A stretch of DNA of 64,000 bases from Marisediminitalea oceani (lineage in GTDB: Bacteria > Pseudomonadota > Gammaproteobacteria > Enterobacterales > Alteromonadaceae), in assembly GCF_003731635.1 (NCBI RefSeq), contig NZ_RCUA01000033.1, forward strand, positions 1-64,000. The letters run 5' to 3'. A program made the translations under genes and the position numbers. The notes under the pieces are model-generated. The model did not search any database and was not told the origin of the DNA. It saw nothing but the letters and a program-made list of their open reading frames with translations. Positions 29,110 to 38,431 of this stretch are shown piece by piece (positions within the stretch are counted from its first letter, which is position 1; every line of letters begins with the position of its first letter).

Positions 29110-31440
29110 TTAGCTTTGCAGGGCTTCGAGCAGTTCTGTACGGCTAACCGGCACATTTAAGAATTCAGTAAGGGCGATAAACAGCCCACAAAATAGCTCT
29201 GGGGCAATGGCCTGCAGGCGCTCTGTAATGACTGCCTCATCCAATCCGCTTTTATCAGCCACCAGTGTGACTACCCGTTGAAATGCCTGCTCGTCTTTTA
29301 TCACCTGCACCAGCGAGCTGTCTTCTCTGAGCGGCAACCGGTAGTCGCTACCTGCTACCTGTACAGCTGCCGACAACGGCAACTCCCGGGATGAAGGCCC
29401 CACTTTTACCTGATAACACCCCCCTTCGACTATCCAGTCATGCAGCGCCGGATGCCAGGCACGAAAATCATCGGCCTCCACCGTCAGGCGCACGGTTTTA
29501 CTCTCACCCGGTTTAAGGGCAACTTTGGCATAGGCTTTTAACGCCAGTGGCGGCTGCGCCAGCTCAATACCGGGGAAACTCAGGTAGAGCTGAATAATTT
29601 CTTTTCCAAAGCGGGCCCCGGTGTTGGCAACCGTGACATCTACCTGAAGCGACTCGCCGGTACCCAGCTTCTCGTTTACTACCTCAATACTGCGGTACTC
29701 GAAAGTGGTATAACTCAGGCCATAGCCAAATGGAAAGCAAGGTGTCATTTTACGCTTATCGTAGTAACGGTACCCTACGTAGATACCTTCACTGTAATGG
29801 TGTTTTAACGCCTCTCCGGGGTAATGCAGATAAGCCGGGGTTTCTTCCAGTGAATTCGGCACGGTAACTGTCAGCTTACCGCTGGGATTTTTCAGGCCGA
29901 AAATCAGGTTAGCGATAGCCCGGCCAACACCCTGCCCGGCGAAAAAGGTTTCCAGCACGGCTTTACACTGCCCAAGCCATGGCATAACCACCGCATCGGA
30001 ATTCATCAGCACGACCACTACATTAGACTGCACAGCGGCCACTGCGTTTAGCAATTCAGCATGACTTGCCACCACATCCAGATGTTGACGGTCGCCATTT
30101 TCACCGTCTTCACCCACAGCAGTGTTGATAAATACAATCGCAACATCAGCAGCCTCGGCCTGAGCAGAAGCAAGCAGCAGAGCCTGTTCACTGCTGGTTT
30201 CGCCTTCAGCAACCCCGGCACTGTAGGTCACCTCAGCCGCCTCACCAGCGACATCGATAATTTCATCCAGCGGCCGGTCAAGTATACTGGGTACCGTAGT
30301 GGCGCAGCCTGAGCCTTGTATCACCGGCGTATGGGCAGCAGGCCCGAGGACAGCAATTTTATGCGTGTCAGTGGTATCCAGTGGCAGCAGATCATCAGTA
30401 TTTTTCAGTAACACGATAGACTCTTCAGCAATACGCTGGGCCAACCGATGGTGAGCTGGCATGTCTACCGGGCGCGATTGCTTGCGCGCACCACCAATGC
30501 GTTCAATCAGCTCAAGCATGCGCATACAGGCAGTATCCACTGCATCGAGGTTAACCTCGCCACACTCAATCGCGCTTAGCAATTCGCTTTTATCTCTGGC
30601 TACCTCAGGCATGGCCAGGTCGTTACCTGCTGTTAGCGACGCCGGACGGTCTTTCACGCCATACCAGTCAGACATTACCAGCCCTTTATAACCCCACTGC
30701 TCGCGCAGGATGTCATGCAATAGGCCCCGGTGCTGCGAGGTTTGCTGGCCATTTAATCGGTTGTAGGACGACATTAACGTCCAGGGATCGGCCTTATCAA
30801 TAGCCCGCTTAAAACCGGACAGATATATTTCATGTAACGCGCGCTCATCAACAATAGAGTCCATTTCGGTGCGGCGATATTCGGAGTTATTACAGGCAAA
30901 GTGTTTGAGGCTGGCGCCTACTCCCTCGCCCTGCAACCCATTGATCAGCGCAGCTGCCAGTTCTCCGGAAAGTAACGGATCTTCCGAGTAATACTCATAG
31001 CCACGGCCAGATAATGGCGTACGCCGGATATTGATGCCGGGGCCAAGTAAAATATCCACGCCCAGCGCCTGACATTCCCGGGCCAGAGCCTGGCCCATTT
31101 GTTCTACCAGTTCATTGTCCCAACTGCACGCCAGTGCCGAACCATTGGGAAAGCAGGTTGCCGGCAGTGTGTGGCCAAACAAGGCTTCACTGCCTTTCTT
31201 ATCGGTCTGCTCATCAGCTTGCTGATTAACAACGCCGAGGAAATCGGTAATCGACCAGTTGCCTTCATTATCAATTTGCTCCGGACTGTAACGTACCCCG
31301 TAAGTGCCATCGGTCATGGTCAGCGGCTCGATACCGTGTGCCGGTAAATGGGCGGTTTTCCAGAGTCCGTTACCGGTCAGCAACGCCACTTTGTCTTCCG
31401 TCGACATGGCATTCAGGCACTGCATTATCGATTTATTCAT
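29110..31440 (-). CDS. Glycoside hydrolase family 3 beta-glycosidase, cytoplasmic
   Basis: 776 residues. The GH3 N-domain has the nucleophile Asp258 in VMSDWYGV and the substrate-binding block KHFACNN (179-185), LGPGINIRRTPLSGRGYEYYSEDP upstream; the C-domain and a fibronectin III-like domain (from about 600; GKEIIQLYLSFP and LKPGESKTVRL) follow. No signal peptide is present, so it acts on oligosaccharides imported into the cytoplasm, consistent with the coupled GPH symporter. Specificity (beta-glucoside or beta-xyloside) cannot be decided. Its start overlaps the symporter stop by 8 bp, with GGAG just upstream. Confidence 0.93.
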   Translation of the reverse strand: MNKSIMQCLNAMSTEDKVALLTGNGLWKTAHLPAHGIEPLTMTDGTYGVRYSPEQIDNEGNWSITDFLGVVNQQADEQTDKKGSEALFGHTLPATCFPNGSALACSWDNELVEQMGQALARECQALGVDILLGPGINIRRTPLSGRGYEYYSEDPLLSGELAAALINGLQGEGVGASLKHFACNNSEYRRTEMDSIVDERALHEIYLSGFKRAIDKADPWTLMSSYNRLNGQQTSQHRGLLHDILREQWGYKGLVMSDWYGVKDRPASLTAGNDLAMPEVARDKSELLSAIECGEVNLDAVDTACMRMLELIERIGGARKQSRPVDMPAHHRLAQRIAEESIVLLKNTDDLLPLDTTDTHKIAVLGPAAHTPVIQGSGCATTVPSILDRPLDEIIDVAGEAAEVTYSAGVAEGETSSEQALLLASAQAEAADVAIVFINTAVGEDGENGDRQHLDVVASHAELLNAVAAVQSNVVVVLMNSDAVVMPWLGQCKAVLETFFAGQGVGRAIANLIFGLKNPSGKLTVTVPNSLEETPAYLHYPGEALKHHYSEGIYVGYRYYDKRKMTPCFPFGYGLSYTTFEYRSIEVVNEKLGTGESLQVDVTVANTGARFGKEIIQLYLSFPGIELAQPPLALKAYAKVALKPGESKTVRLTVEADDFRAWHPALHDWIVEGGCYQVKVGPSSRELPLSAAVQVAGSDYRLPLREDSSLVQVIKDEQAFQRVVTLVADKSGLDEAVITERLQAIAPELFCGLFIALTEFLNVPVSRTELLEALQS

Positions 31441-32812
31441 GATGCTCTCCTGCGTTTTCCTGCCTGGCCAGTTTTCGCTGGGTTATGTTTTCAATAAGGT
31501 CACGATAGGTGGTTTCATTAAGCTGGTAAAAGGCCACTACCAGCATACTCAGTAAAAACATCAGCGCCGGAAACAGAGTCATGGCAAAGTTAATGCCTGC
31601 CACCGCGGCAGCATCAGGCGTTGCACTGGTGTAATCGAAAACATCCAGTAGCAGGCCAGCACAACCGCCGCCCAGCGCCATAGCCAGCTTGGTAACAAAG
31701 TTATAAAAGCCATAAATCGTGCCTTCCGCCCGGGTATTATAATGCCATTCAGCGTATTCCACGGTATCAGGCACCATAGACCACATTGTCACAAAGCCCA
31801 TTCCCAGCGTCACACTGAACATACACACGCCGGTCATCACTGCTGTGATGTTGTCACCGGCCAGAAAGTACTGATAAAGCAATCCACTGATACCAAACAA
31901 CAATGCTGCCTGGGTAATCGTTTTTTTGCCCCAATGCGCAATCAGCTTTTCTGAAGCTATAATCCCGCCGGTATAAGCCAGCGTCTGAATCAGAAAAAAG
32001 GTGGTCAGGAAAGCTTCATCACCAATCACATACTTTACAAAATACACCGCAATGGCCAGCCAGACCGTATAAGCAATGTAGAAAAACAGGGTATAAAAAG
32101 ACACGTTAATTAACGGCTTGTTTTGCAAAATAACCTGCAGGGCATTTCTAGCATTGTCTTCTACCGGATGGCTTTCGGCCTGCACGCGCTCTTTGGTCAT
32201 GGCAAAACAGGCCCAGAATGTCACCGTTGCCAGCGACGCGTAAAGCGTTACGGCAACGATATAGCCGGTTTGCGGCGAATCAAAAAGGGCCACCAAAGGC
32301 CCTGCAGTGGTCGACACCACCAGGTAACCAATGCTGGCCAGGGCAAACCGGTAAACAGACAACGAGGCCCGCGACTGTTCATGCTGAGTCAGCATGTTGG
32401 TCAGGGCGGAATAAGGGGTATTCACCGTAGTATAGGCCAGGCAATAAAGGGTGTAGGAAAACAGCGCGAAGATAAACTTGTAGTCGTCGCCAACAATCAC
32501 AAAACACAGCACGGTTAGCAAACCCAGCGGCAACGCACCAAACAGTAAATAAGGCCTTAACTTACCGTGGCGAGTGTTGGTGCGGTCTACCGCTACTCCA
32601 ATCAGCAAATTGAACACGGCATCGATAACCCGGGCCACTACAAAAATAAAACTCGCCTGAGCGGCGCTTATGCCATACACATCGGTGTAATAAAAAAGCA
32701 GAAACAGCGACACAAATCCAAACGACAGGTTGGAGGCAAAATCGCCCAGGCCGTAGCCCACCTTTTCACGTGGTGTCACAACAACATAACTTTGACTGGC
32801 GGGATGCCCCAT
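31433..32812 (-). CDS. GPH-type sugar:cation symporter (MFS)
   Basis: 459-residue transporter with about 12 hydrophobic segments. The glycoside-pentoside-hexuronide signatures are VGYGLGDFASNLSFGF at the N-terminus and VGVAVDRTNTRHGKLRPYLL after TM2, plus WSMVPDTVEYAEW in the second half. The ATG at 32812 has GGAG 8 bases before it; the longer frame is not supported. Imports an oligosaccharide or glycoside with Na+ or H+, feeding the GH3 enzyme encoded by the overlapping next gene. Confidence 0.92.
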   Translation of the reverse strand: MGHPASQSYVVVTPREKVGYGLGDFASNLSFGFVSLFLLFYYTDVYGISAAQASFIFVVARVIDAVFNLLIGVAVDRTNTRHGKLRPYLLFGALPLGLLTVLCFVIVGDDYKFIFALFSYTLYCLAYTTVNTPYSALTNMLTQHEQSRASLSVYRFALASIGYLVVSTTAGPLVALFDSPQTGYIVAVTLYASLATVTFWACFAMTKERVQAESHPVEDNARNALQVILQNKPLINVSFYTLFFYIAYTVWLAIAVYFVKYVIGDEAFLTTFFLIQTLAYTGGIIASEKLIAHWGKKTITQAALLFGISGLLYQYFLAGDNITAVMTGVCMFSVTLGMGFVTMWSMVPDTVEYAEWHYNTRAEGTIYGFYNFVTKLAMALGGGCAGLLLDVFDYTSATPDAAAVAGINFAMTLFPALMFLLSMLVVAFYQLNETTYRDLIENITQRKLARQENAGEHHE

Positions 32813-33010
32813 ATTTACTACTCCGCATTTTACGACCCGCTCACAGTAACAAAGTGTTAACAACGTCACCGCCAGAATTTTGCTGCACTTTATGCAGATA
32901 TTTGCTCAATTTCGACAAGTGGCTATGCATCTGCGTTTCGAGCCAGCCACCGGGCGAAAAAACATGATAGTTTAGCGCTTAATTTAGTAATTGTAGTAAG
33001 GAAAGCCCCT

Positions 33011-34405
33011 GTGCGCGTTTACCTGATCGTGTTTTATCTGACGTTAATTATCTGGCCAGCGTTGACCGCCGCCTCTTCACTGCCGTCGTTTGTTGACCAC
33101 CCCTGCGCAGATGATTACAGCGAGTTACCTCAAAACATCACCTGCGGCACACTGGTTGTGGCAGAAAACCCCAACGATAAGGCTTCTTCCCCGGTAGGCC
33201 TGCCCGTTGTTGTGGTAAAGGCATTACAGCCGGTTGAAGATGCGGCGCCGGTCATTTTCCTGCACGGAGGCCCGGGTTCCCATGCGGTAACAAATGTTCG
33301 GACAATGCTCACTAATGCCCGCAACAAACCGCTCATAGCCCGCGACCAGGACTGGATCTTCTTTGATCAGCGCGGAGGACGGCGAGCTACGCCTAACCTG
33401 AATTGCCCGGATGTTGAAATGACTGACGCCGGCCCGGTGGCAGAACAGGATGTGCAGGCACTCATTGCCTGTGGACATCGTTTTAAAGCCGCCGGCATCG
33501 ACTTGAATCACTACAATGCCTTGCAATCTGCCGCTGATATTCAGTCGCTTCGCAAAGCGCTGGGCATAGGCGAATACCACCTGTTTGGTTATTCCAACGG
33601 CACTCGTGTAGCGCTGACTACCATGGACCACTACCCGGATGAGCTGGTGTCTGTGGTGGTCGATTCGGTGTGGCCTCGCGAGGCAACCTGGACAGAAGGC
33701 ACACCGACCACACTGGCTAATGCAGTACGAGGCATCATTAAACACTGTCAGCTCAATCAGGATTGCCAACAACGCTACCCTGAACTTGAAGCGCACGTTG
33801 AAGCCCTGGCAAAACGCTTTCTCGCCGCACCACAAGCCGGCTCTGATGGTCGGCTATATCCTGCCACCGCCCTGGGTGCTTTTCTGATGGACTCAGGCTA
33901 TGCCAAACAGGCCATTTCGTTTTTGCCGCAGCAACTCGAACAAATGTACCAGGGAAACTATCAGGTGCTGGAGTCGTTTGAACTGGCAGATTATCGCTCT
34001 ACCGGCGCCCACATTGCCTACTTGTGCCACGATGAAATAGGCTTTGAAAGTCAGGCCCAGGTAGCCCGAAATGCCGGCGACGACCCCATTGCGCAACTGG
34101 CCGTAAAAAGCCTCGAAAACTACTTTGATGTCTGCGCTGCCTATGGCATTAAATCCGGCCCGGCCCGGGAAGCGCTGGAGGTTAAAAGCCGCATTCCTAC
34201 CCTGTTTGTCTCAGCCGAAATCGACCCGGGCTGTCCGCCAGAGTTTGCAGAAGCCACTGCCAGCCATTTTGAGAACGGCCAGTTTGTTATGGTACCCAAC
34301 ACAACCCACGGTGTGTTTCTCGAGAGCCCCTGCGCGCGCAGCATGGTTCGCCAGTTCCTGCTCAACCCCAAGCAGCCTGTAGACCGAGCCTGCCTTGCCA
34401 ACTAA
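33011..34405 (+). CDS. Secreted alpha/beta hydrolase, S33 tripeptidyl aminopeptidase-like
   Basis: 464 residues with a signal peptide (LIVFYLTLIIWPALTAASS). The oxyanion motif FLHGGPGSHA, nucleophile elbow LFGYSNGTRVAL (Ser near 196), VSAEIDPGCPPEFA (Asp) and NTTHGVF (His) complete the catalytic triad. The C-terminal Cys-rich end resembles the TAP-like domain. Probably a periplasmic peptidase cutting short or proline-containing peptides. GTG start with AAGGAAAG upstream. Ends at a good terminator. Confidence 0.85.
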   Translation: MRVYLIVFYLTLIIWPALTAASSLPSFVDHPCADDYSELPQNITCGTLVVAENPNDKASSPVGLPVVVVKALQPVEDAAPVIFLHGGPGSHAVTNVRTMLTNARNKPLIARDQDWIFFDQRGGRRATPNLNCPDVEMTDAGPVAEQDVQALIACGHRFKAAGIDLNHYNALQSAADIQSLRKALGIGEYHLFGYSNGTRVALTTMDHYPDELVSVVVDSVWPREATWTEGTPTTLANAVRGIIKHCQLNQDCQQRYPELEAHVEALAKRFLAAPQAGSDGRLYPATALGAFLMDSGYAKQAISFLPQQLEQMYQGNYQVLESFELADYRSTGAHIAYLCHDEIGFESQAQVARNAGDDPIAQLAVKSLENYFDVCAAYGIKSGPAREALEVKSRIPTLFVSAEIDPGCPPEFAEATASHFENGQFVMVPNTTHGVFLESPCARSMVRQFLLNPKQPVDRACLAN

Positions 34406-34449
34406 GCTCGCAGACCAACATCTACCATTATGTTCTATGGTAAAACGCG

Positions 34450-34478
34450 AAAAGCCGCTGTATTCAGCGGCTTTTGTA
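34450..34478. terminator. Intrinsic terminator
   Basis: AAAAGCCGCTG-TATT-CAGCGGCTTTT, an 11-bp perfect stem flanked by A and T runs. It serves the S33-like gene and, from the other side, the PepSY gene. Confidence 0.9.
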
Positions 34479-34498
34479 ATTGTGATGGCCTGACAGAG

Positions 34499-35017
34499 TT
34501 AGCTGCTGAACAACACCATCAGCACAGCAAAAACAAAACCTACACCGGCGATTTTAAGCCCGTTCTTAAACGGTAAGGCCCGCGGGATAAACATCAGGAA
34601 AGCCGACACCACGAAAAACAGCAGTGCAATACCAAAGGCAATGTTCATAAAAAATAACGGGCTGTTAGTCGTTGCCTTGTGCAGCTTAACCATTTTATTC
34701 AGCGGGAAGGGGTAATCCTTGTTTGTAACGCGGGCCTCACCGGTTTGTTTGTTGTATTCGCCCTGCGGAAAGACAATTTTACCGTCTGTTTCCTGTTCTA
34801 CCTTAAACCCGCGCATACGCAGTTGCTCGCCAAGCCCTTTACCGTTTAAGCCTGCCTCTAACTGACGATGGGAGGTTTGTTCAAACTTCAGAAAGTCGGT
34901 GGTGCGAAAAATCAGTAACACGCCGCTAAGCGCGTAAACGGCCATGATGCCGGCAAGAAAAAAACCAATCCAACGGTGATACTGTCTGAAAGTATTATGA
35001 AATTTGGGCGACGCCAT
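34499..35017 (-). CDS. PepSY-associated membrane domain protein
   Basis: 172 residues with an N-terminal transmembrane helix (HRWIGFFLAGIMAVYALSGV), an extracytoplasmic PepSY-like region (LRMRGFKVEQETDGKIVFPQGEYN) and two C-terminal hydrophobic helices (FFMNIAFGIALLFFVVSAF; IAGVGFVFAVLMVLF). Related proteins occur with iron uptake or act on periplasmic peptidases; role here unknown. It is preceded by a structured, roughly 140-bp leader. Confidence 0.82.
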   Translation of the reverse strand: MASPKFHNTFRQYHRWIGFFLAGIMAVYALSGVLLIFRTTDFLKFEQTSHRQLEAGLNGKGLGEQLRMRGFKVEQETDGKIVFPQGEYNKQTGEARVTNKDYPFPLNKMVKLHKATTNSPLFFMNIAFGIALLFFVVSAFLMFIPRALPFKNGLKIAGVGFVFAVLMVLFSS

Positions 35018-35042
35018 GGGGTCCTCTTTAAAACTCGTAATG

Positions 35043-35088
35043 CGGCAGAAGTCTTGCCTGGGATTATTAAACAGGCGCTATTCTGCCG
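35043..35088 (-). repeat. Two-tier inverted repeat in the leader of the PepSY gene
   Basis: CGGCAGAA (35043-35050) pairs with TTCTGCCG (35081-35088), and inside it GCCTG pairs with CAGGC. The structure sits 26 bp upstream of the PepSY gene ATG. No T-run follows. It may be an mRNA regulatory hairpin or a terminator remnant of the upstream gene. Confidence 0.4.
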
Positions 35089-35156
35089 AAAATTTTCTGT
35101 GGAATACAGCGAATTAACCTTTCTTAACGCTGAACCCCAAAACCGCTGCCCACCGA

Positions 35157-35540
35157 TTATTCGCACAACCAGTTAATGGCTTCACGACTTTCGTTAAAAT
35201 AATTAATCTCGCCGCTGATAAACCAACTACCGATACTGGCCATCAGTGCCTGCCACTCAGCATTGCCAACAATGGCGATTTTGCTGAATTCACTGCCATG
35301 GCGCAGGCCTATTTTAAAGTCATCCCAGGCGGCGCGTAGTTCCCAGCCCTTAAATTCGGTAGCATCAAAGAGCATTCGAACCTGCGGTGATTCAATTGTC
35401 TCAAGCGCCCCTTCCAACAAGGGAGTGAACGCCTTGTAATCCTCGTGAGTTAATTTACCCACTGCCTTCATCGACACATACAAAGTGTTGTCAAACCGTT
35501 CTATACCAATAGCGATACCATGAGTAACCTGAGCAGCCAT
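35157..35540 (-). CDS. SpoIIAA-like (STAS-related) protein
   Basis: 127 residues resembling the SpoIIAA-like family (VSMKAVGKLTHEDYKAFTPLLE, VRMLFDATEFKGWELRAAWDDFKIGLRHG, KIAIVGNAEWQALM). Such proteins adopt a STAS-like fold and are thought to bind ligands or partners; no phosphorylatable Ser is obvious. Cytoplasmic. The ATG at 35540 has a GGAGG ribosome site. Confidence 0.88.
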   Translation of the reverse strand: MAAQVTHGIAIGIERFDNTLYVSMKAVGKLTHEDYKAFTPLLEGALETIESPQVRMLFDATEFKGWELRAAWDDFKIGLRHGSEFSKIAIVGNAEWQALMASIGSWFISGEINYFNESREAINWLCE

Positions 35541-35689
35541 AACGCCTCCTTATACTTTAGTTTCAGACTCAGTTTACTGCAGCGCACTACTATTCATGCT
35601 GATTTATATCAACATAACGCAGCAGGGCGTACCGAACGAGGGCCTGCTTGTGCTATGTTCTGATCATCAAGTTCAGCCGGATAACGACA

Positions 35690-37417
35690 GTGGCAGATAA
35701 AGCGCAAGCCAAGAAAATGGCCTATCAGATAATGACCAGCTTCGACAAAAACTATCGCTGGTTCAGCCGTGTAACCCGGGGCGCCCAGGAGCGTTTCGAA
35801 AAAGGCCAGTGGCAGCAGGCGCTGGCAGCTTCCAAAGAGCGCATCTCACTGTATGAACAAAGTCTGGCTACAGCTGTCGCTGAGTTGTACGATTTTATTA
35901 TGGATCACCGCCAGGACCGTGAGTTCTGGGAACAGCTTAAAAAGGCCTTTGCAGAGCTTATCGAAAGCCATCCGCAGTATGAACTGGCAGAAACTTTTTA
36001 CAACTCGGTCATTGGTAAAGTATTCCGGCATAAATCCATCGACAACACCATTATGTTTGTCAGCTCCAGCCGCTGTTTTCTGGCTGGCCAGGACAAACAT
36101 AAAGTGATCCATAGTTTTGATACCACCACCACGGTAATGGAAATGTACGAGTCCATTTTTGCCTGTTACCGCTTTAACATTGGTTTTGAGGATCGTCCCC
36201 GGGATATGCAACAGCTGGATGATGCCCTGCGCGAGCGTCTCAGCAAAGAAGAGCTGGCCAGCGTTACCGCGGTAGAAATGCTCAAACCGGTGTTTTACCG
36301 GGGTAAAGCCGCTTACCTGGTAGGCCGGATTTGCATGCCTGAACGTACCGTTCCCTTCGTCATTGCCCTGCATACCAATGAAAATCGCCAGATCTATGTG
36401 GATGCCCTGCTCACCGAACGCCAGGATCTCAGCGTGATCTTCGGCTTCGCCCGCAGTTACTTTATGGCTGACACCCAGTTTCCCGGCGAGTTGGTGGCGT
36501 TTCTGCACGAGCTGCTGCCAAATAAAAAACAGTTTGAGCTGTTTATCGCACTGGGTCATTACAAGCACGGTAAAACGGCGTTTTATCGTAACTTCCTCGA
36601 GCATATGGATAACTCTGACGATCAGTTTGAAATTGCGCCGGGGATCCGGGGCCTGGTTATGATGGTGTTTCACCTGCCTTCTTATGGCGTGGTGTTTAAG
36701 ATTATTAAGGATGAGTTTGCTGAAAGTAAGAAAATTACCCGCGAACACGTTATCGACCGTTACAAGCTGGTGAAGATGTCAGATAGGGTGGGCCGTATGG
36801 CCGATACTCACGAGTATGTAAACTTTCGCTTTCCGCTCAGCCGGATATGCCCTGCTCTGCTTGAGGAACTTCAGGATACTTGTGCATCCAGCGTGGAGCT
36901 GACCAACGATGAGCTGATCATTAAACACCTGTATATCGAGAAAAAACTTACGCCGTTAAACCTGTACCTTCAGCAGGAAACCGACCCGGACAAACTGCAC
37001 AACGCCATTGACGAACTGGGTACCTGTATAAAACAAATTGCCATGGCCAATATTTTTCCCGGCGATATGTTGCATAAGAACTTTGGTATCACCAAACATG
37101 GCCGGGTGATCTTTTATGACTATGATGAAATCTGCTGGATGGATGAACGCAACTTCCGCTCAATACCGAAATCAGACGATCCCTATGCCTTAGACACCCT
37201 GTCGGTAGCACCTAGCGATGTATTTCCTGAACAGTTTGAACACTTTATTGTGGGTAAGCGGCCGTTTAAAGAGATGCTGAAATCCCTGCACGGCGACCTG
37301 ATGACACCAGAATACTGGCGCGATGCGCAAAAGGAAGTCTCCCAGGGTACTATTCATAATTTCACGCCCTATCCAGGCTCGCGCCGCTTCAAGCGACCAG
37401 AGCATAGCGGGCAATAG
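35690..37417 (+). CDS. aceK: Isocitrate dehydrogenase kinase/phosphatase
   Basis: Bifunctional enzyme that phosphorylates and dephosphorylates isocitrate dehydrogenase to direct carbon between TCA cycle and glyoxylate bypass. Features: YRWFSRVTRGAQERFE at the N-terminus, GLVMMVFHLPSYGVVFKIIKD (nucleotide-binding region), HKNFGITKHGRVIFYDYDEICWM (catalytic loop and metal site). Start taken at GTG 35690; a TTG at 35648 and an ATG at 35717 are alternatives. 575 residues, normal for the family. No aceA or aceB gene is adjacent, unlike in enterobacteria. Confidence 0.95.
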   Translation: MADKAQAKKMAYQIMTSFDKNYRWFSRVTRGAQERFEKGQWQQALAASKERISLYEQSLATAVAELYDFIMDHRQDREFWEQLKKAFAELIESHPQYELAETFYNSVIGKVFRHKSIDNTIMFVSSSRCFLAGQDKHKVIHSFDTTTTVMEMYESIFACYRFNIGFEDRPRDMQQLDDALRERLSKEELASVTAVEMLKPVFYRGKAAYLVGRICMPERTVPFVIALHTNENRQIYVDALLTERQDLSVIFGFARSYFMADTQFPGELVAFLHELLPNKKQFELFIALGHYKHGKTAFYRNFLEHMDNSDDQFEIAPGIRGLVMMVFHLPSYGVVFKIIKDEFAESKKITREHVIDRYKLVKMSDRVGRMADTHEYVNFRFPLSRICPALLEELQDTCASSVELTNDELIIKHLYIEKKLTPLNLYLQQETDPDKLHNAIDELGTCIKQIAMANIFPGDMLHKNFGITKHGRVIFYDYDEICWMDERNFRSIPKSDDPYALDTLSVAPSDVFPEQFEHFIVGKRPFKEMLKSLHGDLMTPEYWRDAQKEVSQGTIHNFTPYPGSRRFKRPEHSGQ

Positions 37418-37441
37418 TCAGATCCCCTGCCTCGATAGGAT

Positions 37442-37465
37442 AGCGCCATCTGCAAAAATGGCGCT
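37442..37465. terminator. Hairpin between convergent aceK and MAPEG genes
   Basis: AGCGCCAT/ATGGCGCT, an 8-bp perfect stem with an 8-base A-rich loop, lying between two convergent genes. T-tracts are lacking on both sides. Confidence 0.4.
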
Positions 37466-37477
37466 GGTCATTGGTAG

Positions 37478-37861
37478 TTATAACAGCGTTGCGAACAAGG
37501 CAACGCTAATCCCGAGCCCTGCCACAAACATGATGCTGCGCAGTTTGTCGATGTCGTACCAATAGCAAAAAAGATACACAATACGACAAACAACAAAGGC
37601 CGCAGCGAGGTATACGTGGGTTGCCCCAACCGTGGTTAATGCCAGTACCGCTAGCGCCGCGGGGGCAAAATAGGTAATCGCCTCAAAACAATTATAATGC
37701 GCAGCATTAGCCCGCGCACCAAAGCCTTCAAGGGATTGCTGCTGAGCACGTGGGTGGCGATTGTCGTAGCCACCGGAGCGCTGCATGGCCACCGCCAGTG
37801 GCACCTTGGCTAAAAATGGCATGACGCAAACCAGCATCAGGCAAAGTAAAAAGATTGTCAC
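37478..37861 (-). CDS. MAPEG family membrane protein
   Basis: 127 residues with four hydrophobic segments. The MAPEG pattern is visible in GARANAAHYNCFEAITYFAPA (the RAxxAHxN..E motif) and in the last helices (LAAAFVVCRIVYLFCYWYD). Eukaryotic relatives conjugate glutathione or make leukotrienes; bacterial members are poorly characterised. An internal GGYDNRHPRAQQQ loop precedes the motif. Confidence 0.88.
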   Translation of the reverse strand: MTIFLLCLMLVCVMPFLAKVPLAVAMQRSGGYDNRHPRAQQQSLEGFGARANAAHYNCFEAITYFAPAALAVLALTTVGATHVYLAAAFVVCRIVYLFCYWYDIDKLRSIMFVAGLGISVALFATLL

Positions 37862-37894
37862 CGGTGTTCCTCCTTTTCTGGTGTCAAACTAACG

Positions 37895-38431
37895 TTATTG
37901 TTGCTGCATAAAAATGGTTACTTCGGCCATCACCAAACCAAATTTTTTCACGTAGGAACGGTTCATAAGCGTGCCATCACCCATTGCCCAGAACCAATCG
38001 TCGAAGGCGACTTCATAGGTCGTATCGTCTACCGGTAAGTCCATTTTGTATTGAAAGTTGAATGCATTACCGTACGACGTGCCCTTTGCCACACCCAAAA
38101 TATCTCCGGCCCGGCCTTCATAAACACCGTTTCCGGTTGGCGTTATCCGCCAGGTGCGTTGCATTGGCCCCTCACCCACCTCATAGTTGAACGACTCGTC
38201 AAGCACCAGGGTGTCGCCATCCATACTGCCTTTAATGTCTACCGTAAAGCGTTGCACCACATCGCCGGAGCGGTTCTGAACAATGCCCCAGGCCTTCACA
38301 TCACCCACAAAAAACGCTTCCAGCGACAGCGGCGGCGTGGTTTGCTGATACTTGCTGCCATCAATGGAGGCACTGCACCCGACTAATGTAAAAACTAACA
38401 GCCCTAAAACCCAAATACGAAACATGTTCAT
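37895..38431 (-). CDS. DUF3833 lipoprotein
   Basis: 178 residues. Signal peptide with lipobox FTLVGC (Cys19). The mature part has LEAFFVGDVKAWGIVQNRSG, DESFNYEVGEGPMQRTW and the C-terminal FDDWFWAMGDGTLMNRSYVKKFG, all hallmarks of DUF3833. Envelope protein of unknown role. Its start overlaps the stop of the chalcone-isomerase-like gene (ATGA), so the two are coupled. In other marine gammaproteobacteria these families appear together in photooxidative or membrane-lipid stress clusters. Confidence 0.9.
   Translation of the reverse strand: MNMFRIWVLGLLVFTLVGCSASIDGSKYQQTTPPLSLEAFFVGDVKAWGIVQNRSGDVVQRFTVDIKGSMDGDTLVLDESFNYEVGEGPMQRTWRITPTGNGVYEGRAGDILGVAKGTSYGNAFNFQYKMDLPVDDTTYEVAFDDWFWAMGDGTLMNRSYVKKFGLVMAEVTIFMQQQ

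Noticed and set aside
33224-33835. 203-codon antisense frame in the S33-like gene
   Set aside because: Shadow of a gene with a visible catalytic triad; no ribosome site or family signature.
35846-36748. 300-codon frame antisense to aceK
   Set aside because: Long only because of aceK base composition; the plus-strand product has intact AceK motifs throughout.
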